From assembly GCA_945874825.1 (NCBI GenBank), contig CAMCIK010000008.1, positions 1 through 64,000 on the forward strand: a DNA stretch of 64,000 bases, read 5' to 3'. Positions within the stretch are counted from its first letter, which is position 1; each line of letters begins with the position of its first letter. A program made the translations under genes and the position numbers. The notes under the pieces are model-generated. The model worked only from the letters and a program-made list of their open reading frames with translations. It was not told where the DNA came from and made no database searches. Shown here in pieces: positions 43,458 to 53,108 of the stretch. This DNA is from Phenylobacterium deserti (GTDB taxonomy: Bacteria; Pseudomonadota; Alphaproteobacteria; Caulobacterales; Caulobacteraceae).

Positions 43458-44555
43458 ATGGCCCTGAAAGTCGCCATTGTCGGCCTGCCCAATGTGGGCA
43501 AGTCGACCCTGTTCAATGCCCTGACCCAGACCGCCGCCGCCCAGGCCGCGAACTATCCTTTCTGCACCATCGAGCCCAATGTCGGCGACGTGGCAGTACC
43601 AGAGGCGAGGCTGGAGGCCCTGGCCGGTATCGCCGGGTCGAAGGAGATCATCCCCGCCCGCATCAATTTCGTGGATGTCGCCGGCCTTGTCCGCGGTGCC
43701 TCGCAGGGCGAGGGCCTCGGCAACCAGTTCCTTGCCAACATCCGAGACTGCGACGCCGTCGCCTTTGTCTCACGCTGTTTCGTCGACGACGATATCACCC
43801 ACGTCGAGGGGCGGGTCGACCCCATCTCGGATCTAGACATCATCGAGACCGAACTCATGCTCGCCGACCTGGAGAGCCTGGAAAAGCGGGTGGTGAACTT
43901 CGAGAAACGGGCAAAGACCGGGGACAAGGAGGCCGCCGCCACCCTCGCCCTGATCAAACTCGCCCTCGCCCAGCTTACCGAGGGACGCCCGGCCCGGGCC
44001 GCCCAAGTACCCGCCGAAGAGGAGAAGGGCTGGCGCATGCTCCAACTGCTGACCGCCAAGCCGACCCTCTATGTCTGCAACGTGGACGAAGCCTCCGCTG
44101 ATCAAGGTAATGCCTTCTCGGGCGAGGTGGCGGCGCGCGCGAGCCGGGACAAGGCCAAGTCGGTGGTCATCTCGGCCCAGATCGAGTCCGAGATCGCCCT
44201 GCTGGATGCCGGTGAGCGCGCCGAGTTCCTCGAGACCCTGGGACTGGTCGAGCCGGGCCTGAACCGCCTGATCCGGGAAGCCTACTCCCTCCTGGGCCTC
44301 CAGACCTACTTCACAGCCGGTCCCAAGGAGGCCCGCGCCTGGACCATCCCGGTCGGGGCCACGGCACCCCAGGCGGCGGGCGTGATCCACACCGACTTCG
44401 AGAAGGGCTTCATCCGGGCCGAGACCATCGCCTTTGACGACTACGTAAAGTTCAAGGGCGAGGCCGGTGCCCGCGAGGTGGGTCGTCTGCGCTCGGAAGG
44501 CAAGGATTACGTCGTCCAGGACGGCGACGTCATGAACTTCCGCTTCAACGTCTGA
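43458..44555 (+). CDS. ychF: Redox-regulated ribosome-binding ATPase YchF
   Basis: The 365-residue Obg-family protein starts after a GAGGAG site and has G1 VGLPNVGKSTLFNAL, the YchF ANYPFCTIEPNVG switch, G3 INFVDVAGLVRGAS, the altered G4 region typical of ATP-preferring YchF (VCNVDE), a coiled coil (LADLESLEKRVVNFEKRAKT), and the C-terminal TGS domain (QTYFTAGPKEARAWTIPVGA...VQDGDVMNFRFNV). It is a cytosolic ATPase associated with ribosomes and oxidative stress. Confidence 0.96.
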   Translation: MALKVAIVGLPNVGKSTLFNALTQTAAAQAANYPFCTIEPNVGDVAVPEARLEALAGIAGSKEIIPARINFVDVAGLVRGASQGEGLGNQFLANIRDCDAVAFVSRCFVDDDITHVEGRVDPISDLDIIETELMLADLESLEKRVVNFEKRAKTGDKEAAATLALIKLALAQLTEGRPARAAQVPAEEEKGWRMLQLLTAKPTLYVCNVDEASADQGNAFSGEVAARASRDKAKSVVISAQIESEIALLDAGERAEFLETLGLVEPGLNRLIREAYSLLGLQTYFTAGPKEARAWTIPVGATAPQAAGVIHTDFEKGFIRAETIAFDDYVKFKGEAGAREVGRLRSEGKDYVVQDGDVMNFRFNV

Positions 44556-44571
44556 GAACTTGGAAGCGGCC

Positions 44572-44589
44572 GGTCGCCCTCGGGCGACC
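44572..44589. terminator. Hairpin GGTCGCCC-TC-GGGCGACC after ychF
   Basis: A perfect 8-base inverted repeat begins 16 bases after the ychF stop. No T-run follows on the plus strand, so it is a possible weak or Rho-assisted terminator or mRNA-stabilising hairpin rather than a canonical intrinsic terminator. Confidence 0.4.
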
Positions 44590-44601
44590 AACCGTGGGCC
44601 C

Positions 44602-44635
44602 AACAAGAAAGGCCGGCCGCCCTGCAGGCGACCGG
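44602..44635 (-). terminator. Intrinsic terminator of the petABC operon
   Basis: On the minus strand GCCGGTCGCC-TGCA-GGGCGGCCGGC forms a ~10-base-pair stem with one G-U pair, followed by CTTTCTTGTT. It lies 27 bases beyond the cytochrome c1 stop and closes the petABC transcription unit. Confidence 0.7.
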
Positions 44636-44661
44636 CTCTGGTTTCGCGCGGAGGCGGGACC

Positions 44662-45513
44662 CTAGTGGGCCACGTTCCGCCAGATTCGCTTGTAGCTCAT
44701 GTAGAGCAGGCCAGCGAGGATCAGCAGATAGATCATCGCGCCGACGCCGAAGGCCTTGCGCTCCTCCATCTTGGGCTCGGAAGCCCAGGTCAGGAAGGCG
44801 GCGACATCACGGGCCTGCTGGTCGATCGTTGACTTCGTATCGTCGTCAAACGTGACCTTGTCCGCTGCAAGTTGCGGCGGCATGGCGATGAAGCCTCCGG
44901 GAGGCGCATGCCCCTTGCCCTTCCAGAAGGCCGAGACGTCCCCGAGCATGTAGGGGTTGTAGTACTGGCCCGAGGGAACCTCGAGGCCCGCCGGAGGGGT
45001 CGAGTAACCGGACAGCAGCGAGTAGATATAGTCCGCTCCGCCCATCCGCGCCTTGGACAGGGTCGAGAAGTCCGGCGGCAGGGCACCGCCGTTGCCAGCC
45101 CGGGCCGCCGCCTCATTCGGGTAGGGGTTCGGGAATCGATCGGCCGGAGTCGCCGGACGCTTCACTATGTCGCCCGTCTCCTGATCGATCTCCGAGGTCT
45201 CGAAGTCCTTTGCGATGGTCTTCACGTCGGGGTTGTCGTTCGGGTTCGGGTACTTCGGGTCGTAGAAGGGTCCTCCCTTCTGGCCCAGGTTCCGGAACGA
45301 CATCAAGTCCATCGAGTGGCAGGCCGCGCAGACCTCCCGGTAGACCTTGAAACCCCGCTGAAGCTGTGCGCGGTCAAACTTGCCAAAGGGGCCGTTGAAG
45401 CTCCATTCGACCGTGCGGGGCTCCTTCTGGGAGCCGGCGGCGAGGGCCGGCCCGCCCGCAAGGGCAAGACCGAGCGCCGCTATCGCGAGACATTTGCGAA
45501 GCATCAGGCTCAA
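44662..45513 (-). CDS. petC: Cytochrome c1 of the bc1 complex
   Basis: The 283-residue protein has a signal peptide ([20 protein letters not shown]), the heme c site [13 protein letters not shown] (Cys62, Cys65, His66), the region for the methionine ligand ([17 protein letters not shown]), and a C-terminal membrane anchor ([20 protein letters not shown]). It passes electrons from the Rieske centre to soluble or membrane cytochrome c. The start overlaps the cytochrome b stop by 4 bases; it is last in petABC and depends on the Ccm system also encoded here. Confidence 0.96.
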   Translation of the reverse strand: MSLMLRKCLAIAALGLALAGGPALAAGSQKEPRTVEWSFNGPFGKFDRAQLQRGFKVYREVCAACHSMDLMSFRNLGQKGGPFYDPKYPNPNDNPDVKTIAKDFETSEIDQETGDIVKRPATPADRFPNPYPNEAAARAGNGGALPPDFSTLSKARMGGADYIYSLLSGYSTPPAGLEVPSGQYYNPYMLGDVSAFWKGKGHAPPGGFIAMPPQLAADKVTFDDDTKSTIDQQARDVAAFLTWASEPKMEERKAFGVGAMIYLLILAGLLYMSYKRIWRNVAH

Positions 45514-46829
45514 CCCCTCTTCTCAGGCGAAGCCGCGGCACCCACGGGCAGGGCGGCAGAGTGCGAAAGGACCGGTTCGCTGATCGACTTCGGCTGCGAC
45601 AGGGGGTTCTCGGTGAGGCCCATCACCGGCAGGATGATCAGGAAGTAGGCGAAATAGTAGGCGGTAGCGAAGCGCGACAGCCAGACCATGGAGTTCAGGT
45701 CCGCATCCAGCAGCTGGAAGGACTTCAGCCCGGGGATCACGTAGTCATCCGGCAGGCGTCCGCCGCAGAAGCCCAGCACGAGGCATGCGACCACGAAGAT
45801 GAAGAAGTACATCCGTGTGGTGGGGCGATAGCGGAGTGACCTCACCCTCGAAGTGTCCAGCCAAGGCAGGATGAACAGGACTGCGATGGCGCCGAACATC
45901 AGGAGCACGCCCATCAGTTTGTCCGGAACCGCCCGAAGGATGGCGTAGAAGGGTAGGAAGTACCACTCCGGCACAATGTGGGCGGGCGTTACCAGCGGGT
46001 TAGCCGGGATGTAGTTGTCCGGATGGCCGAGAGCGTTGGGGGAGAAGAACACGAAAGCCGCGAACATCAGCATGAACAGGGCGATCGCGAAGCCATCCTT
46101 CACCGTGTAGTACGGGTGGAAGGGAACCGTGTCCGCCTTGGACTGCACATGCACGCCGGTAGGGTTGTTGTTCCCGGTCACGTGCAGGGCCCAGACGTGC
46201 AGGATCACCACGCCGGCGATCATGAACGGCATCAAATAGTGCAATGAGAAGAAGCGGTTCAGGGTCGCATTGTCGACCGCGAAGCCGCCCCACAGCCAGG
46301 TGGTGATGGACTGGCCGATCAAGGGCAGGGCGCCGAACAGGTTGGTGATCACCACAGCGCCGTGGAAGCTCATCTGGCCCCAGGGCAGGACGTAGCCCAT
46401 GAAGGCGGTGGCCATCATCAGCAGGTAGATCACGCAGCCCAGGATCCAGAGGAGCTCGCGAGGTGCCTTGTAGGACCCGTAATAGAGGCCGCGGAACATG
46501 TGGGCGTAGACCGCGATGAAGAACATCGAGGCCCCGTTGGAATGCATGTAGCGGATCAGCCAGCCGTAGTTCACGTCGCGCATGATGCGCTCGATGGACG
46601 CAAAAGCGTGGTCCACATGCGGCACGTAGTGCATGGCCAGGACGATGCCGGTGACCAGCTGGATGCCCAGGCAAAGCGCGAGGATGCCGCCGAAGGTGTA
46701 CCAGTAGTTCAGGTTCTTCGGGGTCGGGAAATCAACCAGGCTGTCGTAGGCCAGACGGGCGATCGGAAGGCGGGCGTCGAGCCAGCGCTCGAAACCGGTC
46801 TTGGGGATGTAGTTCGAATGTCCACTCAT
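45510..46829 (-). CDS. petB: Cytochrome b of the bc1 complex
   Basis: The 439-residue protein is a full-length (not split) bc1-type cytochrome b with eight membrane helices. The histidine heme ligands lie in [31 protein letters not shown] (helix B/C) and [20 protein letters not shown] (helix D). The Qo-site PEWY motif is in [15 protein letters not shown]. It oxidises ubiquinol at Qo and reduces quinone at Qi. It follows the Rieske gene by 5 bases and overlaps cytochrome c1. Confidence 0.97.
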   Translation of the reverse strand: MSGHSNYIPKTGFERWLDARLPIARLAYDSLVDFPTPKNLNYWYTFGGILALCLGIQLVTGIVLAMHYVPHVDHAFASIERIMRDVNYGWLIRYMHSNGASMFFIAVYAHMFRGLYYGSYKAPRELLWILGCVIYLLMMATAFMGYVLPWGQMSFHGAVVITNLFGALPLIGQSITTWLWGGFAVDNATLNRFFSLHYLMPFMIAGVVILHVWALHVTGNNNPTGVHVQSKADTVPFHPYYTVKDGFAIALFMLMFAAFVFFSPNALGHPDNYIPANPLVTPAHIVPEWYFLPFYAILRAVPDKLMGVLLMFGAIAVLFILPWLDTSRVRSLRYRPTTRMYFFIFVVACLVLGFCGGRLPDDYVIPGLKSFQLLDADLNSMVWLSRFATAYYFAYFLIILPVMGLTENPLSQPKSISEPVLSHSAALPVGAAASPEKRG

Positions 46830-46834
46830 GTCGG

Positions 46835-47389
46835 TCAGCCCACCTTGACCACAGTGTCGGAAAGGAAGGCGTATTCCGGAACCTCGAGGTTCGTGGGCGC
46901 AGGGCCCTTACGGATTCGGCCAGAGGTGTCGTAGTGCGATCCGTGGCAGGGGCAGAACCAGCCGCCATAGTCGCCGCCGCCGAAGGTCGGCACGCAGCCC
47001 AGGTGGGTGCAGGTGCCGATCAGGACCAGCCACTCGGCCTTGCCAGGCTTGTGGCGCACCTCATCGGTGGCGGGGTCCCGAAGGACTGCCTTGTCGTCCT
47101 TGATGGCCGCGGCGATCTCCGCACCGGTCCGGTGCCGGATGAACAAGGGCTTGCCGCGCCATTTGATGGTTACGGACTGGCCGAGCTGAACCTTGGTCAG
47201 GTCGAACTCCACCGAGGCCAGGGCGAGGGTATCGCCGGCGGGGTTCATCTGGTCGACGACTGGCCAGGCCACCGTCGCCGCCGCACCGAGCGCCGCGACG
47301 CCAGCCGCGATGTGAATGAAATCGCGCCGGCTGGGGTCGTCCCCATCCGCGCCATGTTCGGGGTTCGCGCCCGTCACGCTGTCGGCCAC
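46835..47389 (-). CDS. petA: Ubiquinol-cytochrome c reductase Rieske iron-sulfur subunit
   Basis: The 184-residue protein has a Tat-type anchor ([20 protein letters not shown]), the 2Fe-2S motifs CTHLGC (Cys127, His129, Cys132) and CPCHGSHYD (Cys146, Cys148, His149), and the [12 protein letters not shown] end. It is the mobile electron carrier of the bc1 complex, exposed to the periplasm. It is first in petABC; the 199-base gap to divergent trmL must hold the operon promoter, where I see no decisive element. Confidence 0.97.
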   Translation of the reverse strand: MADSVTGANPEHGADGDDPSRRDFIHIAAGVAALGAAATVAWPVVDQMNPAGDTLALASVEFDLTKVQLGQSVTIKWRGKPLFIRHRTGAEIAAAIKDDKAVLRDPATDEVRHKPGKAEWLVLIGTCTHLGCVPTFGGGDYGGWFCPCHGSHYDTSGRIRKGPAPTNLEVPEYAFLSDTVVKVG

Positions 47390-47588
47390 TTTGAAGCCAC
47401 CCTTCGCTTGGGGACTGCGCCGGAAGGGCGCGGCCCGTTCTCGACCCCGCCAGTCGATCTGGTAAGGGTCACCCGGACTGAACGCGCTGAACGCCGACGG
47501 ACCGTCCGGGAAGCCAAGCCGCCAAGGGCGAAGGGACTCCCGCCGATTCGCTGCGGACCGCGCACAGCCCGTGGCTGGATCACCTAGA

Positions 47589-48068
47589 ATGCTGCTCGCT
47601 CTTTTTCAACCTGACATTCCGCAAAACCTTGGCGCCGCCATCCGGCTCGGGGCTTGCCTGGACACCCCGGTGCACGTCATCGAGCCCTGCGGCTTTCCCC
47701 TGTCGGACAAGGCGATCCTCAGGGCGGCCATGGACTATGGCGACCCGGGCGAGGTGGTCCGCCATCCCAGCTGGGATGCTTTTCAGGCCGCAGCGACAGG
47801 ACGGATCGTCCTGTTCACCACCCAGGGAGCGGCCCCGCTGCACGAATTCGCCTTCCAGGCCGACGACATCCTGCTGTTCGGCCGGGAAAGCGCAGGCGTG
47901 CCGGATTTCGTCCACGACGCCGCCGACGCCCGGGTCATCATTCCCTTGAGCCGCGGGCGACGATCCTTCAACCTGACCGTCTCGGCGGCAATCGGCCTGT
48001 CCGAGGCCCTTCGTCAGACCGGGCGGTTTCCCGCTTTTCATCCGCAAGATTTTCCCAACCATGATTGA
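47589..48068 (+). CDS. trmL: tRNA (cytidine(34)-2'-O)-methyltransferase
   Basis: The ATG at 47589 begins [20 protein letters not shown], the TrmL N-terminus; the track GTG at 47571 is six codons upstream. The 159-residue SPOUT (trefoil-knot) protein shows [37 protein letters not shown] and [20 protein letters not shown]. It methylates the wobble ribose of tRNA-Leu isoacceptors. It overlaps hemF by 8 bases (coupled pair) and diverges from petABC. Confidence 0.93.
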   Translation: MLLALFQPDIPQNLGAAIRLGACLDTPVHVIEPCGFPLSDKAILRAAMDYGDPGEVVRHPSWDAFQAAATGRIVLFTTQGAAPLHEFAFQADDILLFGRESAGVPDFVHDAADARVIIPLSRGRRSFNLTVSAAIGLSEALRQTGRFPAFHPQDFPNHD

Positions 48069-48936
48069 TCCCGCCGTCCTGGAGACCCGCAACGCCCGCG
48101 CGCGCGCCTGGTTCGACGCCTTGCGCGACCGCATCGTCGCCGTCTTTGAGCAGCTCGAGGTCGAAGCGCCCGCAGACCTCTTCCCCGGGGAGCCCGCGAA
48201 GTTCGAGCTGAAGCCCTGGGTTCGCGAGGCCGGCGGCGGCGGGGTGATGGGCTTCCTGCGCGGTGGCCGGTTCATCGAGAAGATGGGCGTGCACATCTCC
48301 CTGGTGCACGGGACCTTCACCCCCGAGATGGCCGCCAACATGCCCGGCGCGGACAAGGACCCCCGCTTCACAGCCACCGGAATCAGCCTCATCGCCCATA
48401 TGCGCAGCCCGAAGGTCCCGGCGGTGCACATGAACACCCGCTTCCTAGCCACCCAGACCGGCTGGTTCGGTGGCGGCGCTGATCTGACCCCCACCCTGGA
48501 CGTCCAGCGTAGCCAGGAGGCACCGGACGCCATCACCTTCCACGCCGCCCTGAAGGCCGCCTGCGACCGGCACGATCCGGCCTGGTACCCAGACTTCAAG
48601 GCGCGCTGCGATGAATACTTCTACCTGCCCCACCGCAAGGAACCGCGGGGCATCGGCGGCATCTTCTATGACCACCACAATTCTGGAGACTGGGACCGGG
48701 ACTTTCAGTTCACCCAGGATGTGGGCGAGGCCTTGCTGGAGGTCTATCCTAGGATCGCCCGGAGCCGGATGCACGAGCCCTGGACTGAGGCCGACCGCCG
48801 CGAGCAGCTCATCCGCCGCGGCCGCTACGTGGAGTTCAACCTGCTCTACGACAGGGGCACCATGTTCGGCCTCAAGACCGGCGGCAATATCGAGAGCATC
48901 CTGTCCTCCATGCCCCCCGAGGTCATCTGGCCCTGA
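48061..48936 (+). CDS. hemF: Oxygen-dependent coproporphyrinogen III oxidase
   Basis: The 291-residue protein carries the HemF signatures: [69 protein letters not shown] and [20 protein letters not shown]. It decarboxylates coproporphyrinogen III to protoporphyrinogen IX using oxygen in heme synthesis. Its start lies within the trmL stop region. Heme supply, the ccm operon and petABC in one window are functionally related though not one operon. Confidence 0.96.
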   Translation: MIDPAVLETRNARARAWFDALRDRIVAVFEQLEVEAPADLFPGEPAKFELKPWVREAGGGGVMGFLRGGRFIEKMGVHISLVHGTFTPEMAANMPGADKDPRFTATGISLIAHMRSPKVPAVHMNTRFLATQTGWFGGGADLTPTLDVQRSQEAPDAITFHAALKAACDRHDPAWYPDFKARCDEYFYLPHRKEPRGIGGIFYDHHNSGDWDRDFQFTQDVGEALLEVYPRIARSRMHEPWTEADRREQLIRRGRYVEFNLLYDRGTMFGLKTGGNIESILSSMPPEVIWP

Positions 48937-48951
48937 GACGACGCAAGGCGA

Positions 48952-49656
48952 TCAGGTCCGCCCGCCGGCCTCGATGAAGCTGCGCAGCCGGCGGCCTACC
49001 TCCAGCCGGTCATTGCCCTGCACGTAGCTGGCCACCGCAGCATCGGCCTGCGCATCGGTGTAGCGGTTCCCGCGCCGCGCCTCGATCAGGGCCAGGGCGT
49101 AGTCCGGCTCGAACTCGGGATGAAGCTGTATCGAGATCGCCCGGCGCTCGGGATAGGCCAGGGCACCGAAGGGCGTGAAGTCGCTGGCCGCCGCGAGCCG
49201 GGCGTCGCCGGGAGGCTCCACCACCTGGTCCTGGTGCGAGGCCGCAACCGCCAGGGTCGGGAGGCCCGAGAGCCAGCCGTCCGGACGGGCCTCGTAGCGG
49301 TGCAGGCCCACGCCCCAGCCCTTGGGCGACTTGATCACCCGCCCGCCGAAGGCCTCGGCCATCACCTGGTGCCCGAAACAGACGCCGACCAGGGCGGTGC
49401 GCCCGGAGGCCGCGTTCAGGAAGACCTTCAAGGGCGCGATCCATGGCAGGGGATCGTAGACACCGGCGGAGGATCCGGTCACCAGGCAGGCGTCCCAAGC
49501 CGAAGGGTCGGAGGGTAGCTGTCCCAGGGCCACGTCAAAGGTCTCGGCGGTATCGCCCGCCTTCAGGAGTAGCTGCCGGAACATGGCGGGATAGTCCCCG
49601 AAGCGCTCGGAGAGGTCGCCCGGCGGCGCGCCGGTCTCGAGTATGGCCAGCCTCAC
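48952..49656 (-). CDS. Class I glutamine amidotransferase (GMP-synthase-like)
   Basis: The 234-residue protein is a stand-alone class I GATase domain: nucleophile Cys in LVGVCFGHQVMAEAFGG, His-Glu in SIQLHPEFEPDYA, and oxyanion region VTGSSAGVYD. Stand-alone forms resemble the GuaA amidotransferase domain or gamma-glutamyl peptidases acting on glutamyl amides such as gamma-Glu-putrescine or glutathione; the substrate is undetermined. It is the last gene of a minus-strand series, 3 bases after the CCA transferase gene. Confidence 0.87.
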   Translation of the reverse strand: MRLAILETGAPPGDLSERFGDYPAMFRQLLLKAGDTAETFDVALGQLPSDPSAWDACLVTGSSAGVYDPLPWIAPLKVFLNAASGRTALVGVCFGHQVMAEAFGGRVIKSPKGWGVGLHRYEARPDGWLSGLPTLAVAASHQDQVVEPPGDARLAAASDFTPFGALAYPERRAISIQLHPEFEPDYALALIEARRGNRYTDAQADAAVASYVQGNDRLEVGRRLRSFIEAGGRT

Positions 49657-49659
49657 GGC

Positions 49660-50925
49660 TCAGGCCCCCATTCCGCGAAGGACTGCAGCCAGGCGGGCGC
49701 GGACAGCCTTTGCGTCTGACGGGAAGTCCTCGTCCATCCACCAGGCCTCGACCTCGCGCAGGGCCTCCCCCACCTTCGGGCCAGGACGTGCGCCGGCCGC
49801 CATGGCGTCCGCGCCGGACACCGGAAGGGACCTCGTTCGCCAGGCCCCCGCCTCGGCGACCAGGGCGCGCCAGTCACCTGACGCCTCTCCGTCCGGCGAT
49901 CGGGCCCAGGCCAGACGAAGCCGGTCCAGGGCGGTCCCAGAACCCAGAAGGTGTAGGGCGCGGCGGAGCTGCCGGGGCGACATCCAGCTGACCAGCCGGG
50001 GATCGCGCCCCGCCGCCGCCACAAGTCGCTCCCTCTGCGCGCTGGACAGGCGCAGGCGCGCGGCCTCCCGGGCGACATCGGTGGCCCCCTCGGGGAACAG
50101 GGCGCCCAGCCGGAGCAGGGCATCGGCGGGACGGCCCTCCACGGCCTCGACCCGGCACAGGCCCTCCAGCCGCGACAGGTCACCGGCGAAGGGCAGGACC
50201 TGGGCCAGCACGCCAGTCGAAGCCATCAGTCGCAGGGCGGGCCGGGGATCGGGCGCGCCCAGCAGGACGACGATCTCCTTCAGGACACGTTCCGCCGCGA
50301 GGGTCGAAAGACTCCCGGCCTGGGCCGCGCAAGCCTCGACCGCCGCCGGGTCCGGCTCGCCCTGGCCGTACCAGGCGAGGAATCGGAAGTAACGGAGGAT
50401 ACGAAGATGGTCCTCGCGGATCCGTCGCCCCGGGTCTCCGACGAAGACAATCCGGCCCGCCCGGGCCGCGGCGACGCCGAGGCCTGTGGGATCGATCACG
50501 CGCCCGCTGCGGTCGGCGTAGAGCGCGTTCAGGGTGAAGTCCCGCCGAGCGGCATCCTCCGCCCAGTCGTCGGTAAAGGCCACCACGGCGCGCCGGCCGT
50601 CGGTCTCCACGTCGCGCCTCAGGGTCGTGATCTCGAAACCCCGACCGCCGCTGACCGCCGTCACCGTACCGTGCTCCAGGCCGGTGGGAACCGACTTGAG
50701 CCCCGCGGCCTCCAGCGCTGTAACCACGACGGGCGGCTCGAGGGCGGTCGCCAGGTCGATGTCGGCAATCGCGCGTCCCATGACCGCGTTACGCACGCAG
50801 CCCCCGACGAAGCGCACGCAGCCCCGCCCGCCCGCCGCCTCCAGGGCGTCCAGGACGGCAGTCGTGGCCGGATCTTTCAGCCACCCGGCATCCGCCAGGA
50901 CCATCTCCGCAGCCGCGCCGGTCAC
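49660..50925 (-). CDS. CCA tRNA nucleotidyltransferase / poly(A) polymerase family protein
   Basis: The 421-residue protein has the class II nucleotidyltransferase head RFVGGCVRNAVMGRAIADID, with the catalytic DID-type pair, then TVTAVSGGRGFEITTLRRDV, DAARRDFTLNALYADRSG and the nucleotide-selecting REDHLRILRYFRFLAWYG. Length and motifs fit the alphaproteobacterial CCA-adding enzyme that completes tRNA 3' ends. It starts at a GTG overlapping the CoA pyrophosphatase stop. Distinguishing CCA-adding from poly(A)-adding activity by sequence is not fully safe. Confidence 0.9.
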   Translation of the reverse strand: MTGAAAEMVLADAGWLKDPATTAVLDALEAAGGRGCVRFVGGCVRNAVMGRAIADIDLATALEPPVVVTALEAAGLKSVPTGLEHGTVTAVSGGRGFEITTLRRDVETDGRRAVVAFTDDWAEDAARRDFTLNALYADRSGRVIDPTGLGVAAARAGRIVFVGDPGRRIREDHLRILRYFRFLAWYGQGEPDPAAVEACAAQAGSLSTLAAERVLKEIVVLLGAPDPRPALRLMASTGVLAQVLPFAGDLSRLEGLCRVEAVEGRPADALLRLGALFPEGATDVAREAARLRLSSAQRERLVAAAGRDPRLVSWMSPRQLRRALHLLGSGTALDRLRLAWARSPDGEASGDWRALVAEAGAWRTRSLPVSGADAMAAGARPGPKVGEALREVEAWWMDEDFPSDAKAVRARLAAVLRGMGA

Positions 50926-51575
50926 GCGGGTGCCCCGAACAGGCGATGGGAAAGGACACGCAGCATCCCCGCCGTCGCCCCCCAGATGAAGCGCTCGTCG
51001 TGGGTCATGGCGTAGAAACGGCGCTTGCCGCCATCCGGCAGTTCGCGCTCGTGGGTCTCGTGGTTGGTTCCGTCCATGAGGAAGCCGAAGGGCGTCTCGA
51101 AGATGTCCGCCACCTCGTCGGGATTGGGCTCGAGGCTGAAGCCATCCTCGATGAATGCGACCACCGGAGTGACCAAGTAGCCCGTCCCCGTCCGGTAGGG
51201 CGTCGAAAGGCCGACGGGCGAGACGAAGCCGGGTGCCAGTCCCACCTCTTCCTCGGCCTCGCGCAGGGCCGCCTGCCAGGGTGTCTCACCCGCGTCGCAG
51301 CGCCCGCCCGGGAAGGCGACCTGGCCCGCATGCCGCCTCAGGGTGTCCAGCCGGGTGGTCAGGAGAACGGAGTAGCCGTGCGGCCGTTCAATCAGGCCCA
51401 CAAGGACAGCAGCGGGGGTCAGGGTGTCCAGCGGCGGAAAGTACGGATCCGGCTCGAAGTCGAAGTCCGAGCTGATCTGGTCCACGGTCCGATGCGCGAG
51501 GGGATCCAGCCGCTCGGCAAGCCGGGTCTCCAGGAGGGGCCGGGCGCCAGGGGCCGCCAGCTGGTGCGGGCTCAC
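50922..51575 (-). CDS. NUDIX family CoA pyrophosphatase
   Basis: The 217-residue protein has a complete Nudix box, GGRCDAGETPWQAALREAEEEVGL, preceded by HAGQVAFP, the combination typical of the NUDT7/YeaB CoA pyrophosphatase group (LLTTRLDTLRRHAGQVAFPG). It probably hydrolyses CoA or acyl-CoA to 4'-phosphopantetheine and 3',5'-ADP. It overlaps both neighbours by 4 bases (DUF1285 upstream, CCA transferase downstream), an arrangement conserved in many alphaproteobacteria. Confidence 0.9.
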   Translation of the reverse strand: MSPHQLAAPGARPLLETRLAERLDPLAHRTVDQISSDFDFEPDPYFPPLDTLTPAAVLVGLIERPHGYSVLLTTRLDTLRRHAGQVAFPGGRCDAGETPWQAALREAEEEVGLAPGFVSPVGLSTPYRTGTGYLVTPVVAFIEDGFSLEPNPDEVADIFETPFGFLMDGTNHETHERELPDGGKRRFYAMTHDERFIWGATAGMLRVLSHRLFGAPA

Positions 51576-52135
51576 GCCTCGACGTCCCCGGCCGAGCCCA
51601 GGTCGAAGGCCACGCCCCCGGACCGGACGACCAGACGCCCGGACTCCGCTTCAGCCAGCTCGACCAGTTCATAGAAGACAGGACGGGCGACTAGGGCCTC
51701 CAGACCCCGCCGCACATGCAAATAGGGACGAGGTTCGCCGGTCAGGGGATCAGTTTCCACCCGCAGGGCGTTTTCGGGACCTGCGCGGACCTCGTCCCCG
51801 ACATTGGTCTGGAAGACCAGGTCCTCGCCCTCCCGGTCCACGCGAACGGCGATGAAGGGGGCGTCCTCGACGGTGATCCGCATCTTTTCCACCGGCGTCA
51901 CCAGGTGGAAGCCGTCGGGATCCTTCCTCAGAACCGTAGAGAAAAGGCGCACCAAGGCTTCGCGGCCGATGGGGGTGCCTTCATGGAACCACTGTCCATT
52001 GCGCTTGATGACAATGTCGATTTCGCCGCAATGGGCCGGACTCCAGAGGTGCACCGGCGGCAGGCCCCGTCCGGGCGCCTGCCGCGCTGCGGTGGCGACG
52101 CCCTCCAGGCCGGAAGATGGCTGAGTCTCGGACAT
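51572..52135 (-). CDS. DUF1285 domain-containing protein
   Basis: The ATG at 52135 (MSETQPSSGLEGVATAARQA) gives 187 residues; the track start at 52189 lies upstream without family sequence. Conserved DUF1285 stretches are PPVHLWSPAHCGEIDIVIKR, GQWFHEGTPIGREALVRLFS, VLRKDPDGFHLVTPVEKMRI and the VRRGLEALVARPVFYELVEL end. It is a small soluble beta-rich family of unknown function. The coupling to a CoA pyrophosphatase and CCA transferase is a conserved context. Confidence 0.9.
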   Translation of the reverse strand: MSETQPSSGLEGVATAARQAPGRGLPPVHLWSPAHCGEIDIVIKRNGQWFHEGTPIGREALVRLFSTVLRKDPDGFHLVTPVEKMRITVEDAPFIAVRVDREGEDLVFQTNVGDEVRAGPENALRVETDPLTGEPRPYLHVRRGLEALVARPVFYELVELAEAESGRLVVRSGGVAFDLGSAGDVEA

Positions 52136-52198
52136 GTACTCAAGGTAGGCCCGAGCGCCGCCAGGCTCAACCTTGCCTGGACTGAGCACTTCGGAACG

Positions 52199-52678
52199 TC
52201 AGGCCCGAACCGGGCCTTCCATCGGGCCTGAAGCCCTGCGCGCAAGCACGCGGCGCGGATCCACCGGGCCGGGCAGGCGTATGCCCCCCGTCGGATCGGC
52301 TGAGTATCCGAACCGTTCGAAATAGGGGGCATCCCCGACCAGCAGGATCGGCCCTTCGCCAAGGGCATCCGCCGCCTCGCCGGCGTGCTGGACCAGCCGT
52401 CCGCCCAGCCCGTCCAGCCGACGGCCTGAATGGACTGCCAGGGGCCCAAGGAAGAGGGCCGGGGTTGCGCCGATGTGGATGTCCCAGAGTCGGACCACCC
52501 CGACGACCTTGCCGGCCTCCACCGCACAGAAGGACAGATCAGGGCGGAAGCGGGCGAATTCCCGCACACGCTCGGAGACCTTGACGAACCGACCGGGCCC
52601 GAAGGCATGGTCGAGCAGGGCCTCGATATGTGCGGCGTCGCCAGGCGTCTCGGGACGCAGGCTTACTTCGGATTGCAC
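52199..52678 (-). CDS. GNAT family N-acetyltransferase
   Basis: The ~159-residue protein is a YhbS-like GNAT domain: VSLRPETPGDAAHIEALLDH, SFCAVEAGKVVGVVRLWDIH, LFLGPLAVHSGRRLDGLGGR (acetyl-CoA loop) and LLVGDAPYFERFGYSADPTG. It probably acetylates an amine on a small molecule or protein; the substrate is unknown. I use the GTG at 52678; a TTG at 52690 with GGGGG upstream is an alternative, while the track start at 52759 adds low-complexity sequence. Confidence 0.82.
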   Translation of the reverse strand: MQSEVSLRPETPGDAAHIEALLDHAFGPGRFVKVSERVREFARFRPDLSFCAVEAGKVVGVVRLWDIHIGATPALFLGPLAVHSGRRLDGLGGRLVQHAGEAADALGEGPILLVGDAPYFERFGYSADPTGGIRLPGPVDPRRVLARRASGPMEGPVRA

Positions 52679-52767
52679 GGCGTGGAGCAAGGCGTTCCCC
52701 CCGGCGCCGCTCCCCGGCGCGAGGGCCGGGCGTGTAGGACCCGCTGCCCCGCGCGTCAACCGCAGGT

Positions 52768-53037
52768 TCAGAGCCAGTTCCGGGGCCAGGCCTCTCCCAG
52801 GGGTCGGACCTCTCCCGGAAGGAGACCTTTCCGGCGCATGGCCGCGTCTGTCAGTGGGGACAGGGCCTGAACCGGTTCAATACCTGACCGGGGCCCTGGG
52901 GCCACGGGAGCCTCGACCCCCGCAGCGTCGATCGCCTTCCACTCCGCCTGTCCCTGGTCGGCGAACCCCACGGCGAAGAACAGCCTCCGGGGCTCACCGG
53001 CGGGTTCGGTCAGGACGGCGATGACCCAACCGGGCAT
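52768..53037 (-). CDS. Hypothetical protein
   Basis: The ATG at 53037 (MPGWVIAVLTEPAGEPRRLF) gives 89 residues; the track start at 53103 would crowd the divergent MFS gene at 53109. The N-terminal half is a short beta segment (FFAVGFADQGQAEWKAIDAA) and the rest is mixed (IEPVQALSPLTDAAMRRKGL). I recognise no domain. There is no signal peptide or membrane helix. Codon usage matches the neighbours, so it is probably a real small gene. Confidence 0.6.
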   Translation of the reverse strand: MPGWVIAVLTEPAGEPRRLFFAVGFADQGQAEWKAIDAAGVEAPVAPGPRSGIEPVQALSPLTDAAMRRKGLLPGEVRPLGEAWPRNWL

Positions 53038-53108
53038 GGACCTCTCCAGGATGGCTGCGGGGCGCGCAAGTTGCCGTGCGTCGGGCTTCAGGCCAAGGTG
53101 CATCGACC